Below are positions 5,307-15,090 of a stretch of DNA of 64,000 bases, piece after piece. The first letter of the stretch is position 1; every line of letters begins with the position of its first letter. The DNA is from Prolixibacter sp. NT017 (GTDB taxonomy: Bacteria; Bacteroidota; Bacteroidia; Bacteroidales; Prolixibacteraceae): assembly GCF_009617875.1 (NCBI RefSeq), contig NZ_BLAV01000001.1, positions 744,001 through 808,000 on the forward strand. Reading direction: 5' to 3'. Both the position numbers and the translations under genes were made by a program. The notes beneath the pieces are model-generated. The model did no database searches and had not been told where the DNA came from. It was given only the letters and a program-made list of their open reading frames with translations.

Positions 5307-8123
5307 TTATTTGTCTTTTGTTCCTTTTTCAGGAAGCAACGCAACACTTATGTAGTTGTTGAAATCCCAAACCCATTTGGCTGCCTTCTGCAATTCTTTT
5401 GGATTCAGGGCATTTACCTCGGTATTGAACTGGTTGAAGGTTGAGAAATCACCGTCATGATTCAGGTAGTACGATTTCAGTGCGCTCAGCCAGTAGCTGT
5501 TTTCACGGAGATTGGTTTCACGCTCACGCAACATCTTTTCCATTGCTTTGTGTACTTCTTCCTGAGACGGACCATTTTTGAGCAGATCCTTGATTTCATC
5601 GAAAACAGCTGTTTTCAGTGTGTCAATTTTCTCCGGAGCGGTACCATAATAAATCGTCATGGTATATTCCGGTTCCGGAAGTTTATTGAACGAAGGTTGT
5701 GCTCCGATGTAATATACACTGGATTTGTCCTCGCGAATGCTTTCCAGCAAACGGGTGGTGAGAATTTTAGCCAATGCGTCGAGTTCAACGATGTCTTTCG
5801 TATCGTAGTTCAGCTTACCATGGAATTGGATGTACTGAATACTTTTCGGTTCGGTTCCTTTATATACTTTCTTTTCGACAGCACCTTTTGGTGGACGGAT
5901 ACCCAAATCCTTCCAGTGATCGGTTTTACCGGTTGTAGGCAACGAAGCCAGGTAAGTTTCTACCAGCGGTTTCATTTTGTCGAAGTCGATGTTACCAACA
6001 AAGATGAATTTGAAATCGCCTGCATTGGAAAACCGGTCTTTATCGATAGCCTTGATGCGATCGAAATTCGCCTCTTTCAGGGTTTGTTTTGTCAAAGGAC
6101 GAACCCACGGACTGTAATTGCTGGCAACCACGCGGAAGGTATCGGAGAAGGCCGCTTCCGGAGAAGCTTTCCGGTTGTCGAGCTGACTCTCCATCCGGGT
6201 CATGAAAGAGTTGAAGGCCGATTGGTCAACGCGCGGATGAGTGAAATAGAGGTTCACCAGTTTCATCAGCGTTTCAACATCCTTTTTCGAAGAAGACCCC
6301 TGGAACCCTTGAGTAATCTGGCGGATAAACGGATCGACATTTGCTACTTTGCCGGCCAGTTTTTTGTCCAGCTCGGGAGCCGTAAAGTCAGAAAGTCCGC
6401 TCATCTGCATGATGGTAGCTGCAAAATCAGTGGAAACGTCGTCCGATGGCGAGTAAACCGAATATCCACCCGGTCCGTAAGCTGAGAAAAGAATTTCGTC
6501 ATCTTTGAAATCCGTTTTCTTCAGAATGACTTTGGCACCATTGGAAAGTGTCCACTCTTCTGCATTTACTTCCGGAATTTTCTTCTCGCTGACAATCTTA
6601 CCAGGAGTTGGTTGTTCAGGCATCAGCGGTGCATCGGAAACCTGATCTTTATATGGCTTGATTTTAGCCGTGTCTACTTCCGCCAGAAGCTTTTTGACAT
6701 CGTCGTTGGTCGGAACCGGAACGCCTTTCACGTCCGGAGCGGTGATAATTACCACGCGGTTATCCGGTGTCAACCATTTTTTCGCAAGGGCGTCCACGTC
6801 AGCCAGGGTAATGGTTGGCATCAATTCCTTATAATACTGATACTCCTTGTCAAGTCCCGGAACGGGCTCTTTCCGCTCCAGAAAGTTGCGGCTGTATTCG
6901 TTGGCAATACTGATAGATTGGCGTTTGTCACGATCGTTGTAAGCGGTTTCCATCGAGCTCATCATCGACGCTTTTGCACGCTTCAATTCACTTTCGGTAA
7001 AGCCATAATCTTTCACTCGCTGGTTCTCGATAAGCACGGCTTTCAATCCTTCCGGAATTTTTCCCGGATGGGTAACGACCATGGAGGAATAAACATCCAC
7101 CGGGCCGACCAAGCCGCCATAGCTGGAGCGTGCAAATACAAACGGAGGATTTTCTTTTTGCGCAATTTCCGACAAACGAGCATTGATCATGCTGTTGTAC
7201 AGGCTGTGCATCATCATTTCGCGGTAGCCACCAACGGTTGTGTCGAGCTCCATGGGATGCTTGATGTACAAATTAGCTGAAGAATAGGTTGCTTCGGGGT
7301 CGGTGACGACTTTGATGAGGGTACCTTTTTGGAAAGGAACATCGTATGAAGGCTTTTTGCGTTCGTTTTTGTGAATCGGAATTTGAGAGAATTTCTCTTT
7401 TACCTCCTGAACCATTTTTTTCTGGTCGAAATCGCCCACAACAATGACAGCTTGCAGATCGGGACGATACCAGTCGTTGCGGAAACGACGAACAGCTGAC
7501 GGAGGACAACTGTCGACGACCGACATTTTCCCGATAGGTAAACGGTCGGCATAATGTGAATCTTTGAAGAACACCGGCAGCCACTGTTTCATCATGCGCT
7601 GCTGTGCACCTTGTCCGCCGCGCCACTCTTCGTGAATGACACCACGTTCTTTGTTAATTTCGTCGTTCGAATCGGTCACCTGGGAAGCCCAGTCGTAAAG
7701 AACCTGCAGGCCTTTGTTCATATATTTAGCGCTGTCGAGTGGTACTTTCAACATGTACACAGTCTGGTCGAAGCCGGTGTAAGCATTGATTTCCGGTCCG
7801 AATTCCATACCGATGGATTCGAAATAATTCACGAGCTCATTTTTGGGGAAATTTTTGGTCCCGTTGAAGCTCATGTGCTCGCAAAAGTGGGCGAGTCCCT
7901 GTTGGTCGTCATCTTCGAGAATGGAGCCGGCTGATACAACCAGCATCAATTCTGCACGGTTTTTCGGGGTGTGGTTGGCCCGAACATAATAGGTTAGTCC
8001 GTTTTTCAATACACCTTTGTCCGTCTTCGGATCAAAAGGAATTTTAGCTTTTAAATCCGGCACCTGGGCATAAGAACCCATCGCCAAAAAAATGGTCAAC
8101 AGACCAAGGATTAACTTTTTCAT
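5307..8123 (-). CDS. M16 family zinc metallopeptidase (insulinase/pitrilysin-like), secreted
   Basis: 938 residues from ATG 8123; a TTG two codons earlier is less likely. The signal peptide is MKKLILGLLTIFLAMGSYAQ. The first M16 domain carries the inverted zinc motif HFCEH (His79, Glu82, His83) and the third ligand Glu159 (NKERGV), 76 residues on, exactly as in pitrilysins. Two N-terminal and two C-terminal M16-type domains fit the length, with the second half (from about residue 520) inactive as usual. Such periplasmic enzymes degrade peptides or imported protein fragments. It is a single-gene unit with its own terminator. Confidence 0.93.
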   Translation of the reverse strand: MKKLILGLLTIFLAMGSYAQVPDLKAKIPFDPKTDKGVLKNGLTYYVRANHTPKNRAELMLVVSAGSILEDDDQQGLAHFCEHMSFNGTKNFPKNELVNYFESIGMEFGPEINAYTGFDQTVYMLKVPLDSAKYMNKGLQVLYDWASQVTDSNDEINKERGVIHEEWRGGQGAQQRMMKQWLPVFFKDSHYADRLPIGKMSVVDSCPPSAVRRFRNDWYRPDLQAVIVVGDFDQKKMVQEVKEKFSQIPIHKNERKKPSYDVPFQKGTLIKVVTDPEATYSSANLYIKHPMELDTTVGGYREMMMHSLYNSMINARLSEIAQKENPPFVFARSSYGGLVGPVDVYSSMVVTHPGKIPEGLKAVLIENQRVKDYGFTESELKRAKASMMSSMETAYNDRDKRQSISIANEYSRNFLERKEPVPGLDKEYQYYKELMPTITLADVDALAKKWLTPDNRVVIITAPDVKGVPVPTNDDVKKLLAEVDTAKIKPYKDQVSDAPLMPEQPTPGKIVSEKKIPEVNAEEWTLSNGAKVILKKTDFKDDEILFSAYGPGGYSVYSPSDDVSTDFAATIMQMSGLSDFTAPELDKKLAGKVANVDPFIRQITQGFQGSSSKKDVETLMKLVNLYFTHPRVDQSAFNSFMTRMESQLDNRKASPEAAFSDTFRVVASNYSPWVRPLTKQTLKEANFDRIKAIDKDRFSNAGDFKFIFVGNIDFDKMKPLVETYLASLPTTGKTDHWKDLGIRPPKGAVEKKVYKGTEPKSIQYIQFHGKLNYDTKDIVELDALAKILTTRLLESIREDKSSVYYIGAQPSFNKLPEPEYTMTIYYGTAPEKIDTLKTAVFDEIKDLLKNGPSQEEVHKAMEKMLRERETNLRENSYWLSALKSYYLNHDGDFSTFNQFNTEVNALNPKELQKAAKWVWDFNNYISVALLPEKGTKDK

Positions 8124-8201
8124 AAGCAATTTGTCTTGGAATAAATAATTAATATGATTTTTGTGGGTGTTTCACAATTGGTATAGTGTTTGGCTAATTC
8201 G

Positions 8202-9029
8202 TTACAAATGTTGTCGAACAGCATACGAAAATCCGTCTTCATGGTGAGCCCGGCTGTTCCGGTAACGAAACTTCAATTCGTCTGGTGCATTGTCGACAAC
8301 ATACGAAAGCCGGGTGTAATCGAGCAATTCCATATCGTTAAAATCGTTTCCGATACCCAGCGTATTTTCTTTGGGAATACCTGTTAACTGGCAGACCGCT
8401 TCCACACCGTGTGCTTTGGTAACTCCTTCCGGGAAGATTTCCATCCAGGTGAAATCGGGATGTAGCGGCGAAGTGGCCCGTATAACACTAACGTGCGGAA
8501 ATTGCTTCAGTACTTTTTGCTTGATGACGTCAAAATGTTCTGCGTCGCGCGGAAGAAATATTAAAACCTGGGAAATGGGAAAAGCATCGTTTTCTTTTAA
8601 TTGAACCGCGTCTCCCAACACCTTGTGGTAATTGAGGTAACGTTCAAATTCTTCACAGGGGTTACTTCTCCACCAGGCAAAATGGTGATTGTCCGGAATT
8701 TCGCGCGAAACTTTGAAGTTGAGTTTTTCGGCCATCAGAAACTGAATAATTTCTCCTGCTTCATCGGCCGGAATACTCATGGCCATCAGCAACTTTTGTT
8801 GTTTCCAGTTAATCAAACCTGCACCAGAGCTGAAGATGACAAAATCAAACGGCATATCGGGCGTAAGTACCTGTTTTACCTTCATCAGATTTCTTCCGGT
8901 GGCTGCTACCCGGCATATTCCCAATTTTCCCAACTCTACCAGTGTTGCGTAGTCTGCTTTACTGATGGAATGATCTGCCTGCAACAGCGTGCCGTCCAGG
9001 TCGGTTATCACCATTTTTATTTCTGTCAT
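8202..9029 (-). CDS. Cof-type HAD-superfamily phosphatase
   Basis: 275 residues. Motif I is ITDLDGTLL with nucleophile Asp10 and Asp12. The AATGR block around residue 43 is motif II, and GNDFNDMELL near residue 237 is motif IV. The large C2B cap between motifs II and III marks the Cof/YbiV subgroup, which dephosphorylates sugar phosphates, FMN or pyridoxal phosphate with low specificity. The exact substrate cannot be read. It is transcribed in the same direction as the peptidase gene, 78 bases upstream of it, so co-transcription is possible. Confidence 0.9.
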   Translation of the reverse strand: MTEIKMVITDLDGTLLQADHSISKADYATLVELGKLGICRVAATGRNLMKVKQVLTPDMPFDFVIFSSGAGLINWKQQKLLMAMSIPADEAGEIIQFLMAEKLNFKVSREIPDNHHFAWWRSNPCEEFERYLNYHKVLGDAVQLKENDAFPISQVLIFLPRDAEHFDVIKQKVLKQFPHVSVIRATSPLHPDFTWMEIFPEGVTKAHGVEAVCQLTGIPKENTLGIGNDFNDMELLDYTRLSYVVDNAPDELKFRYRNSRAHHEDGFSYAVRQHL

Positions 9030-9616
9030 TTGAAAAAAAATAATCGAAATTATATTAGATAATCAATGGGTTAAGAATTTTGGGCCTGAAAAGTTAAAAT
9101 TTCCCAAAACCAATAGTCTTTCCGAATGTTTATCTGACGCCAGCCTGCGTCAAGCAGCCAGCAAACAACGTGCCGAAAAAATAATTTTGCCGGCAGAATG
9201 GTTGAAGTTACAATTCCTGAAGAAGGTTTAAAAGTGAAACTTTAAAATTTTAACAGAGGTTTGATTATATAACATAATTTGAAAGATTTAGCCGTTAAAG
9301 AAGGGGAGTCTTTTAGGGTGAAATATGTTTCCGGGTTGTTAAAAAATTGTTAAATTCGGGCGCCGGAAGAAATTAAGTTACCGTGTTTTATCATTTCTTT
9401 GTCGGTGAGCGATCGGGCCGGGGTTACCGTGGCGATGGTATTTGACCGAAGAAGGCTCGGAGCATATAGATTTTAAGGGATGTTGTTCGGTTCGTTGATG
9501 ACATTACAACCTGTATTTTCTCTTCTTTTTTTTGTCAGGGGAATTGTATCTTTCGAATTCAAATTTTTGGCGTGTAGACAACCAAAATCAATGCATACAA
9601 CAAATAACTAATAGAT
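9030..9616. other. Intergenic region upstream of the V/A-ATPase operon
   Basis: 587 bases between divergent genes. It holds a short GACGC/GCGTC hairpin near 9134-9149 and AT-rich blocks near 9240-9350 and 9520-9570. TATCTTTC at 9547-9554 is one base off the -7 consensus but lacks a -33 element at the right distance. No reading frame worth calling and no RNA gene recognised. Confidence 0.5.
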
Positions 9617-10231
9617 ATGGACAACAGACTTCAAGAGCTGACTGATAAGATTTATCAGGAAGGAATCTCGAAAGGAAACGAGGAGGCCGAAAAAATTGTG
9701 TCCGATGCCCGTGCGGAGGCAGAGAAAATTTTGGCTGAAGCAAAGAAGAAAGCTGAGAATATCGTTTCTGATGCCGAGAAAAAATCAGCCGAATTCGATC
9801 AAAACACCAAATCCGAACTCAAGCTGGCTTCCCGCCAGGCAGTTGATGCCCTGAAGCAAGAACTCGTCGGTATCATTAACGGTACCATTACTACTTCCGA
9901 AGTAAAAGCAGCGATGGGGGATACCAAGTTTATCCAGAAAGCCATCGAAACTGCTGTGAAAAACTGGGCTGTACATAACGATGAAACCATCGACATGCAG
10001 GTTCTCATCCCCAAAGAGGACGAAAAAGCCATCAGCGATTACTTTGCCGGTACTGCAAAAGGCGTGCTCGATAAAGGTTTTTCTATCGAAACAGTAAATG
10101 ACCTGAAAGCTGGTTTCCAGGTGGCTCCGGCCGACGGAAGCTACAAGGTTAGCTTTACTGATGAGGATTTCATCAACTTCTTCAAAGAGTTCTTGCGTCC
10201 GAAAATCGTTGAACTTCTTTTCGAAAAGTAA
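9617..10231 (+). CDS. atpE: V/A-type ATPase subunit E (peripheral stalk)
   Basis: 204 residues. The N-terminal third (about residues 15-75) is Ala/Glu/Lys-rich and forms the long helix of the peripheral stalk (EEAEKIVSDARAEAEKILAE). The C-terminal part is the globular domain that contacts subunit B. It is the first gene of the operon. No subunit G gene, the usual coiled-coil partner, is seen here. Confidence 0.85.
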   Translation: MDNRLQELTDKIYQEGISKGNEEAEKIVSDARAEAEKILAEAKKKAENIVSDAEKKSAEFDQNTKSELKLASRQAVDALKQELVGIINGTITTSEVKAAMGDTKFIQKAIETAVKNWAVHNDETIDMQVLIPKEDEKAISDYFAGTAKGVLDKGFSIETVNDLKAGFQVAPADGSYKVSFTDEDFINFFKEFLRPKIVELLFEK

Positions 10232-10396
10232 TAAGAACACAGGGTTAGTACCCAGTGCTTTTGGATGAGAACCTTTTACGAATGAGACAACCAACCGGGC
10301 CAGGATTCCTGTTCCATACTTTTGCTCAGCAAATCAAGGAATAAAAATCATTTTTACTGAATCCGGCAGGCTGTTTGTTTTGGAAAACCATTTCGA

Positions 10397-11248
10397 ATGA
10401 AAAAATATTACTGTCTGGTTGCCGGGCTTCCCGAAATTCGCATAGATGACAACAAACAGAACTTCGATTTGAAGGAGTTCAAGGAGGAGTTGCGTGCCAA
10501 CTTGTCGGAAGGCGATTTTGAGTTGATCAAACTCTTCTACCGGAAATTCGACAACCTGAACCTGATAGCATACCTGAAAGATGCCGAGGCTAAACTTGAC
10601 GACCGGGGAAATCTAACTCAGGATGACTTCACTGAAATCCTTCGGATGGTGAAGGAGGAAGAAAATCCGAAAGATGAGCGAATTCCGGTGTACTTTAAAG
10701 AGTTTATTCCTGCCTGGCTCGAAGAAAAACCGCTGTTCCCCGATATGGCGTGGGAAGATCAGCTGGCAACGCTCTATTACGACGATGCCCTGAAATGCCG
10801 GAATGAATTCTTTAGCAGCTGGTTTGCCTTCAATCTGAATGTGCAGAATATCCTGACCGCTATCAACTGCCGGAACTATGACCTGGATCTGGGGCCGGCT
10901 ATCGTTGGAAACAGCGAAATCGCCAATACCATTCGCGAAAGCAACTCGAAAGATTTTGGTCTGGCAGCCATCTTCCCTTACCTGGATGACGTGCTGCATA
11001 TTTCTGAAGAGGCCAATCTTTATGAACGTGAACGTCGCATTGATGCACTCCGTTGGAAGTGGCTCGAAGAAAATGCATTCTTCAAGTATTTCACGGTAGA
11101 GAAAGTCTTTGCCTATCTGCTGCAACTCGAAATGATTGAACGATGGGTGAAACTGAGCCAGGAAACCGGCCTGAAGATTTTCCGCGATTTTGTTCAGGAA
11201 CTGCAACACTCGTTCGAGTTCCCCGAAGAATTTAAATTAAACAAGTAA
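10397..11248 (+). CDS. DUF2764 protein of the V/A-ATPase operon (probable subunit C counterpart)
   Basis: 283 residues, soluble and largely helical, beginning MKKYYCLVAGLPEIRIDD. This family is found almost only between the E and A genes of spirochaete and Bacteroidetes V/A-ATPase operons, including the gene in the same place in Borrelia. The operon lacks a recognisable subunit C/d, so a role as the socket between the central stalk and the K ring is plausible. The gene is 165 bases after atpE and 9 bases before atpA. Membership is well supported; the role is inferred. Confidence 0.8.
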   Translation: MKKYYCLVAGLPEIRIDDNKQNFDLKEFKEELRANLSEGDFELIKLFYRKFDNLNLIAYLKDAEAKLDDRGNLTQDDFTEILRMVKEEENPKDERIPVYFKEFIPAWLEEKPLFPDMAWEDQLATLYYDDALKCRNEFFSSWFAFNLNVQNILTAINCRNYDLDLGPAIVGNSEIANTIRESNSKDFGLAAIFPYLDDVLHISEEANLYERERRIDALRWKWLEENAFFKYFTVEKVFAYLLQLEMIERWVKLSQETGLKIFRDFVQELQHSFEFPEEFKLNK

Positions 11249-11257
11249 ACAACGAAT

Positions 11258-13015
11258 ATGTCTACGCAAGGTAAAGTCAAAGGAATTATTGCCAACCTGG
11301 TGACAGTGGAAGCCGATGGTCCGGTAGCGCAGAACGAAATCTGCTACCTCCAGACCCGCGGTACCGACCTGATGGCTGAGGTGATTAAGGTCAATGGAGC
11401 CAACGCCTTTGTCCAGGTTTTCGAAAGCACCAGGGGACTGAAAATCGGTGATCCTGTGCGGTTCACCGGACATATGCTCGAAGTAACGCTCGGGCCAGGC
11501 ATCCTCTCCAAAAACTACGATGGTCTGCAAAACGACCTCGACAAAATGGATGGTGTCTTCCTGAAAAGGGGAGATTATACCAATCCGCTGGATGATGACA
11601 CTCTCTGGAACTTTAAGCCGCTGGCCAAGGCAGGCGACGAAGTGGAAGCTGCCAGCTGGCTGGGTGAGGTAAACGAGAATGGTAAACCTCACCGAATTAT
11701 GGTGCCATTTGTGTTTGAAGGTAAATACACCGTTAAATCGGTTGTCGAAGCAGGCGAATATAAAATAAACGACACCATTGCTGTCTTGGTGGATGCCGAC
11801 GGCAAAGAACACAACGTGACCATGGTACAGAAGTGGCCGGTGAAAAAAGCCATTACTGCCTACCGGGAAAAACCCCGTCCGTTCAAACTGCTCGAAACCG
11901 GTGTTCGTACCATCGATACCATTAACCCGATTGTAGAAGGTGGTACAGGATTTATTCCCGGACCTTTCGGTACAGGTAAAACCGTATTGCAGCACGCTAT
12001 CTCGAAGCAGGCGGAAGCTGATATCGTGGTGATTGCTGCTTGTGGTGAGCGTGCCAACGAGGTAGTGGAAATCTTTACCGAGTTTCCCGAACTGGATGAC
12101 CCGCACACGGGTCGGAAACTGATGGAACGTACCATCATCGTGGCAAACACCTCGAACATGCCGGTTGCTGCCCGTGAAGCGTCGGTTTACACCGCGATGA
12201 CCCTTTCGGAATATTATCGTTCCATGGGACTGAAGGTGCTGATGATGGCCGACTCTACTTCCCGTTGGGCTCAGGCCTTGCGTGAGATGTCGAACCGTTT
12301 GGAAGAGCTGCCCGGACAGGATGCATTCCCGATGGACCTTTCGGCCGTTATTGCCAACTTCTACGCCCGTGCAGGTTTTGTTTACCTGAATAACGGTGAA
12401 TCAGGTTCTGTAACCTTTATCGGTACGGTATCGCCTGCCGGTGGTAACCTGAAAGAGCCGGTAACTGAGTCGACCAAAAAAGTGGCCCGTTGTTTCTATG
12501 CATTGCAGCAGAGCCGCGCCGACGGAAAACGTTACCCGGCCATCAACCCAATCGAATCGTATTCCAAATACCTGGAATATCCCGAGTTCGAAGAATATAT
12601 TGCGAAGCGTATTGGCGACAAGTGGATCGCTTCCATTAATGAACTGAAAACGATCCTACTTCGTGGACAGGAAGTTAGTGAGCAGATCAATATTCTTGGT
12701 GATGATGGTGTACCGGTGGAATATCACATCCGTTTCTGGAAGTCGGAAGTTATCGACTTTGTGATTCTTCAGCAGGATGCATTCGATAAGGTCGATATGA
12801 ATACTCCGCTCGAACGTCAGGAATATATGTTGAATAAGGTGATGGGCATTTGCCATACCGATTTTCAGTTTGAATCGTTCACTGAAGTGGGGAGCTACTT
12901 CAAACGAGTGATCAACAACCTGCGCCAAATGAACTACTCGGAGTTTGAAACTGACGAGTTCAAGAAGTTTGAAGAAGAATTGAATCAGATCATTAACGAA
13001 AGAAAAGTAGCATAA
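11258..13015 (+). CDS. atpA: V/A-type ATPase catalytic subunit A
   Basis: 585 residues, normal length. The P-loop is GPFGTGKT (residues 235-242, Lys241) and the catalytic glutamate is in GERANEV (Glu264). The bulge region typical of A subunits (about residues 115-195) separates this from F-type beta. It binds and hydrolyses, or synthesises, ATP in the A3B3 head. The stop overlaps the atpB start (TAATG), indicating translational coupling. Confidence 0.97.
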   Translation: MSTQGKVKGIIANLVTVEADGPVAQNEICYLQTRGTDLMAEVIKVNGANAFVQVFESTRGLKIGDPVRFTGHMLEVTLGPGILSKNYDGLQNDLDKMDGVFLKRGDYTNPLDDDTLWNFKPLAKAGDEVEAASWLGEVNENGKPHRIMVPFVFEGKYTVKSVVEAGEYKINDTIAVLVDADGKEHNVTMVQKWPVKKAITAYREKPRPFKLLETGVRTIDTINPIVEGGTGFIPGPFGTGKTVLQHAISKQAEADIVVIAACGERANEVVEIFTEFPELDDPHTGRKLMERTIIVANTSNMPVAAREASVYTAMTLSEYYRSMGLKVLMMADSTSRWAQALREMSNRLEELPGQDAFPMDLSAVIANFYARAGFVYLNNGESGSVTFIGTVSPAGGNLKEPVTESTKKVARCFYALQQSRADGKRYPAINPIESYSKYLEYPEFEEYIAKRIGDKWIASINELKTILLRGQEVSEQINILGDDGVPVEYHIRFWKSEVIDFVILQQDAFDKVDMNTPLERQEYMLNKVMGICHTDFQFESFTEVGSYFKRVINNLRQMNYSEFETDEFKKFEEELNQIINERKVA

Positions 13016-14340
13016 TGGCAACGAAAGCTTTTCAGAAAATATATACCAAAGTCACACAGATTACGAAAGCAACCTGTACCCTGAGAGCTGAAGGGATTGG
13101 CTACGATGAACTGGCCGAGATTAACGGCCGGCTGGCACAGGTGGTGAAAATCATTGGTGACGATGTGACCCTGCAGGTGTTTGGTGGTACAGAAGGTATC
13201 CCGACCAATGCAGAGGTAACTTTCCTGGGAAAATCGCCTTCGCTGAAAGTGAGTGACCAGCTTGCCGGACGCTTTTTCAACGCTTTTGGCGACCCGATTG
13301 ATGGTGGACCTGCCATCGAAGGACAGGAGATTGCAATTGGCGGACCGTCGGTAAACCCGGTACGTCGTAAGCAACCGTCCGAGTTGATTGCAACCGGTAT
13401 TGCCGGTATCGACCTGAACAACACGCTGGTATCGGGACAGAAGATTCCGTTCTTCGCCGACCCGGATCAGCCGTTCAACCAGGTAATGGCGATGGTAGCA
13501 CTTCGTGCAAAAGCCGACAAGATTATTCTTGGTGGTATGGGACTGACGAACGACGACTACCTCTTTTTCCGCAATGTATTCGATAATGCCGGTGCGCTCG
13601 ACCGTATCGTATCGTTTGTGAATACAACGGAGAATCCACCGGTGGAACGTCTGTTGGTACCTGATATGGCACTGACAGCAGCCGAATATTTCGCGGTAGA
13701 AAAAAACGAAAGCGTGCTGGTACTGCTGACCGATATGACGCTGTACGCGGATGCGCTCTCGATTGTATCGAACCGTATGGACCAGATTCCGTCGAAAGAC
13801 TCGATGCCGGGTTCGCTCTATTCCGACCTTGCTAAGATTTATGAGAAAGCAGTTCAGTTCCCGAGTGGTGGTTCTATTACCATTATCGCGGTAACTACGT
13901 TGTCGGGTGGTGATATTACCCACGCTATTCCTGATAACACCGGTTACATTACCGAAGGACAGTTGTTCCTGCGCCGTGATTCGGATGTCGGCAAAGTAAT
14001 TGTCGATCCGTTCCGTTCGCTGTCGCGACTAAAACAGTTGGTTATCGGGGATAAGACCCGTGAGGATCACCCGCAGGTAATGAACGCAGCCATCCGTCTG
14101 TTTGCCGATGCTGCCAGCGCTAAAACGAAACTGGAAAACGGTTTCGACCTGACGGAATATGACCAGCGTACACTGGATTTTGCCAAAGAGTACTCCAATG
14201 ATTTGCTGGCTATTGACGTCAACATCGGTACGGACGATATGCTGGACACGGGCTGGAAACTTCTCGGCAGACACTTCAAACCTGAAGAGGTTGGTATCAA
14301 GCAGGAGCTGATGAATAAGTACTGGCCGAAAGAGGCATAA
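13015..14340 (+). CDS. atpB: V/A-type ATPase regulatory subunit B
   Basis: 441 residues. It has the F1/V1 alpha-beta fold without a functional P-loop: the equivalent stretch reads ADPDQPFNQV. It alternates with subunit A in the head and carries non-catalytic nucleotide sites. The start codon overlaps the atpA stop. A 147-base gap with a palindromic AT-rich repeat follows before atpD. Confidence 0.96.
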   Translation: MATKAFQKIYTKVTQITKATCTLRAEGIGYDELAEINGRLAQVVKIIGDDVTLQVFGGTEGIPTNAEVTFLGKSPSLKVSDQLAGRFFNAFGDPIDGGPAIEGQEIAIGGPSVNPVRRKQPSELIATGIAGIDLNNTLVSGQKIPFFADPDQPFNQVMAMVALRAKADKIILGGMGLTNDDYLFFRNVFDNAGALDRIVSFVNTTENPPVERLLVPDMALTAAEYFAVEKNESVLVLLTDMTLYADALSIVSNRMDQIPSKDSMPGSLYSDLAKIYEKAVQFPSGGSITIIAVTTLSGGDITHAIPDNTGYITEGQLFLRRDSDVGKVIVDPFRSLSRLKQLVIGDKTREDHPQVMNAAIRLFADAASAKTKLENGFDLTEYDQRTLDFAKEYSNDLLAIDVNIGTDDMLDTGWKLLGRHFKPEEVGIKQELMNKYWPKEA

Positions 14341-14346
14341 ATAATA

Positions 14347-14478
14347 AATTGAAAATTGAGAATTGATAATTGAGTATGAATGAAGTAACTGAGGTTGAAT
14401 ACTCTTACTTCCATTATCCGTACTTCAAAAGGTATTGGGAAGTCTTAATTTTCAATTCTCCATTCTCCATTTTCAATT
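14347..14478. repeat. Inverted AATTGAAAATTGAGAATTG-type repeat between atpB and atpD
   Basis: Left arm 14347-14374, right arm 14444-14478 on the opposite strand; the first 28 bases of the arms agree at 24 positions. Each arm is itself built from tandem GA(G/A)AATT units. The 69-base middle is not repetitive. AATTGAGAATTGA-type repeats occur dispersed between genes in Bacteroidota. Here the element sits inside an operon, so the transcript must read through it, and it may fold into a hairpin that tunes B versus D levels. Confidence 0.8.
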
Positions 14479-14487
14479 GTAAAGAAT

Positions 14488-15090
14488 ATGGCAATAAATT
14501 TTCAATACAATAAAACCGCTTTACAGGGACTCGAGAAGCAACTCAAGGTTCGGGTGAAGGCTTTGCCTACCATTAAGAACAAAGAGTCGGCGCTGCGGGT
14601 CGAAGTAAAGAGGGCTAAAGATGAGGTGAAAAGGCTGAACAAGCTCCTCGAAGAGACCATCGAAGAATACGATTCGATGATGGCACTTTGGGGCGAGTTC
14701 GACGTTTCACTCGTTAGGGTAAAGGATGTGAAGATGTCGGTGAAAAAGATTGCCGGTGTCCAGACACCTATCCTCGACGGTGTGGAATTCGAAATAGCTC
14801 AGTTCAGCGTTTTCAGTAAACCCAAATGGTTCCTCGATGGCATCAAAGTAGTGAAGGAATTGGCCGAAATCGGGATCGAGCAGGAGTTTTTCAACCAGAA
14901 AATGATACTGTTGGATCATGCCCGTAAGAAGACCACTCAAAAGGTGAATCTCTTCGAAAAGGTACAGATTCCGGGATACGAAGATGCCATTCGAAAAATC
15001 AAACGATTCCTGGAAGATAAGGAGAACCTCTCCAAGTCGGCCCAGAAGATTGTGAAATCCCGTCAGGAAACAAGGGAGGTGGAATCATGA
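14488..15090 (+). CDS. atpD: V/A-type ATPase subunit D (central stalk)
   Basis: 200 residues. N- and C-terminal long helices (about 10-70 and 130-195) form the antiparallel coiled coil of the rotor shaft, with the family start NKTALQGLEKQL. It couples rotation of the K ring to the A3B3 head. The last four bases overlap the atpI start (ATGA). No subunit F gene, the usual partner of D, is found in the operon. Confidence 0.9.
   Translation: MAINFQYNKTALQGLEKQLKVRVKALPTIKNKESALRVEVKRAKDEVKRLNKLLEETIEEYDSMMALWGEFDVSLVRVKDVKMSVKKIAGVQTPILDGVEFEIAQFSVFSKPKWFLDGIKVVKELAEIGIEQEFFNQKMILLDHARKKTTQKVNLFEKVQIPGYEDAIRKIKRFLEDKENLSKSAQKIVKSRQETREVES

Noticed and set aside
4994..5362. 122-codon plus-strand frame over the first 21-bp array
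   Set aside because: Starts at TTG, is open only because the period is a multiple of three (all three frames are open), has a leucine-rich repeat product without a family, and runs into the end of the peptidase gene.
5457..6485. 342-codon plus-strand frame opposite the M16 peptidase gene
   Set aside because: Lies fully inside a well-supported gene on the other strand and has no recognisable domain; an antisense shadow.
12985..13923. 312-codon minus-strand frame opposite atpB (and a similar one opposite atpA at 11237-12106)
   Set aside because: Arg/His-rich shadows of conserved ATPase genes with no family features.
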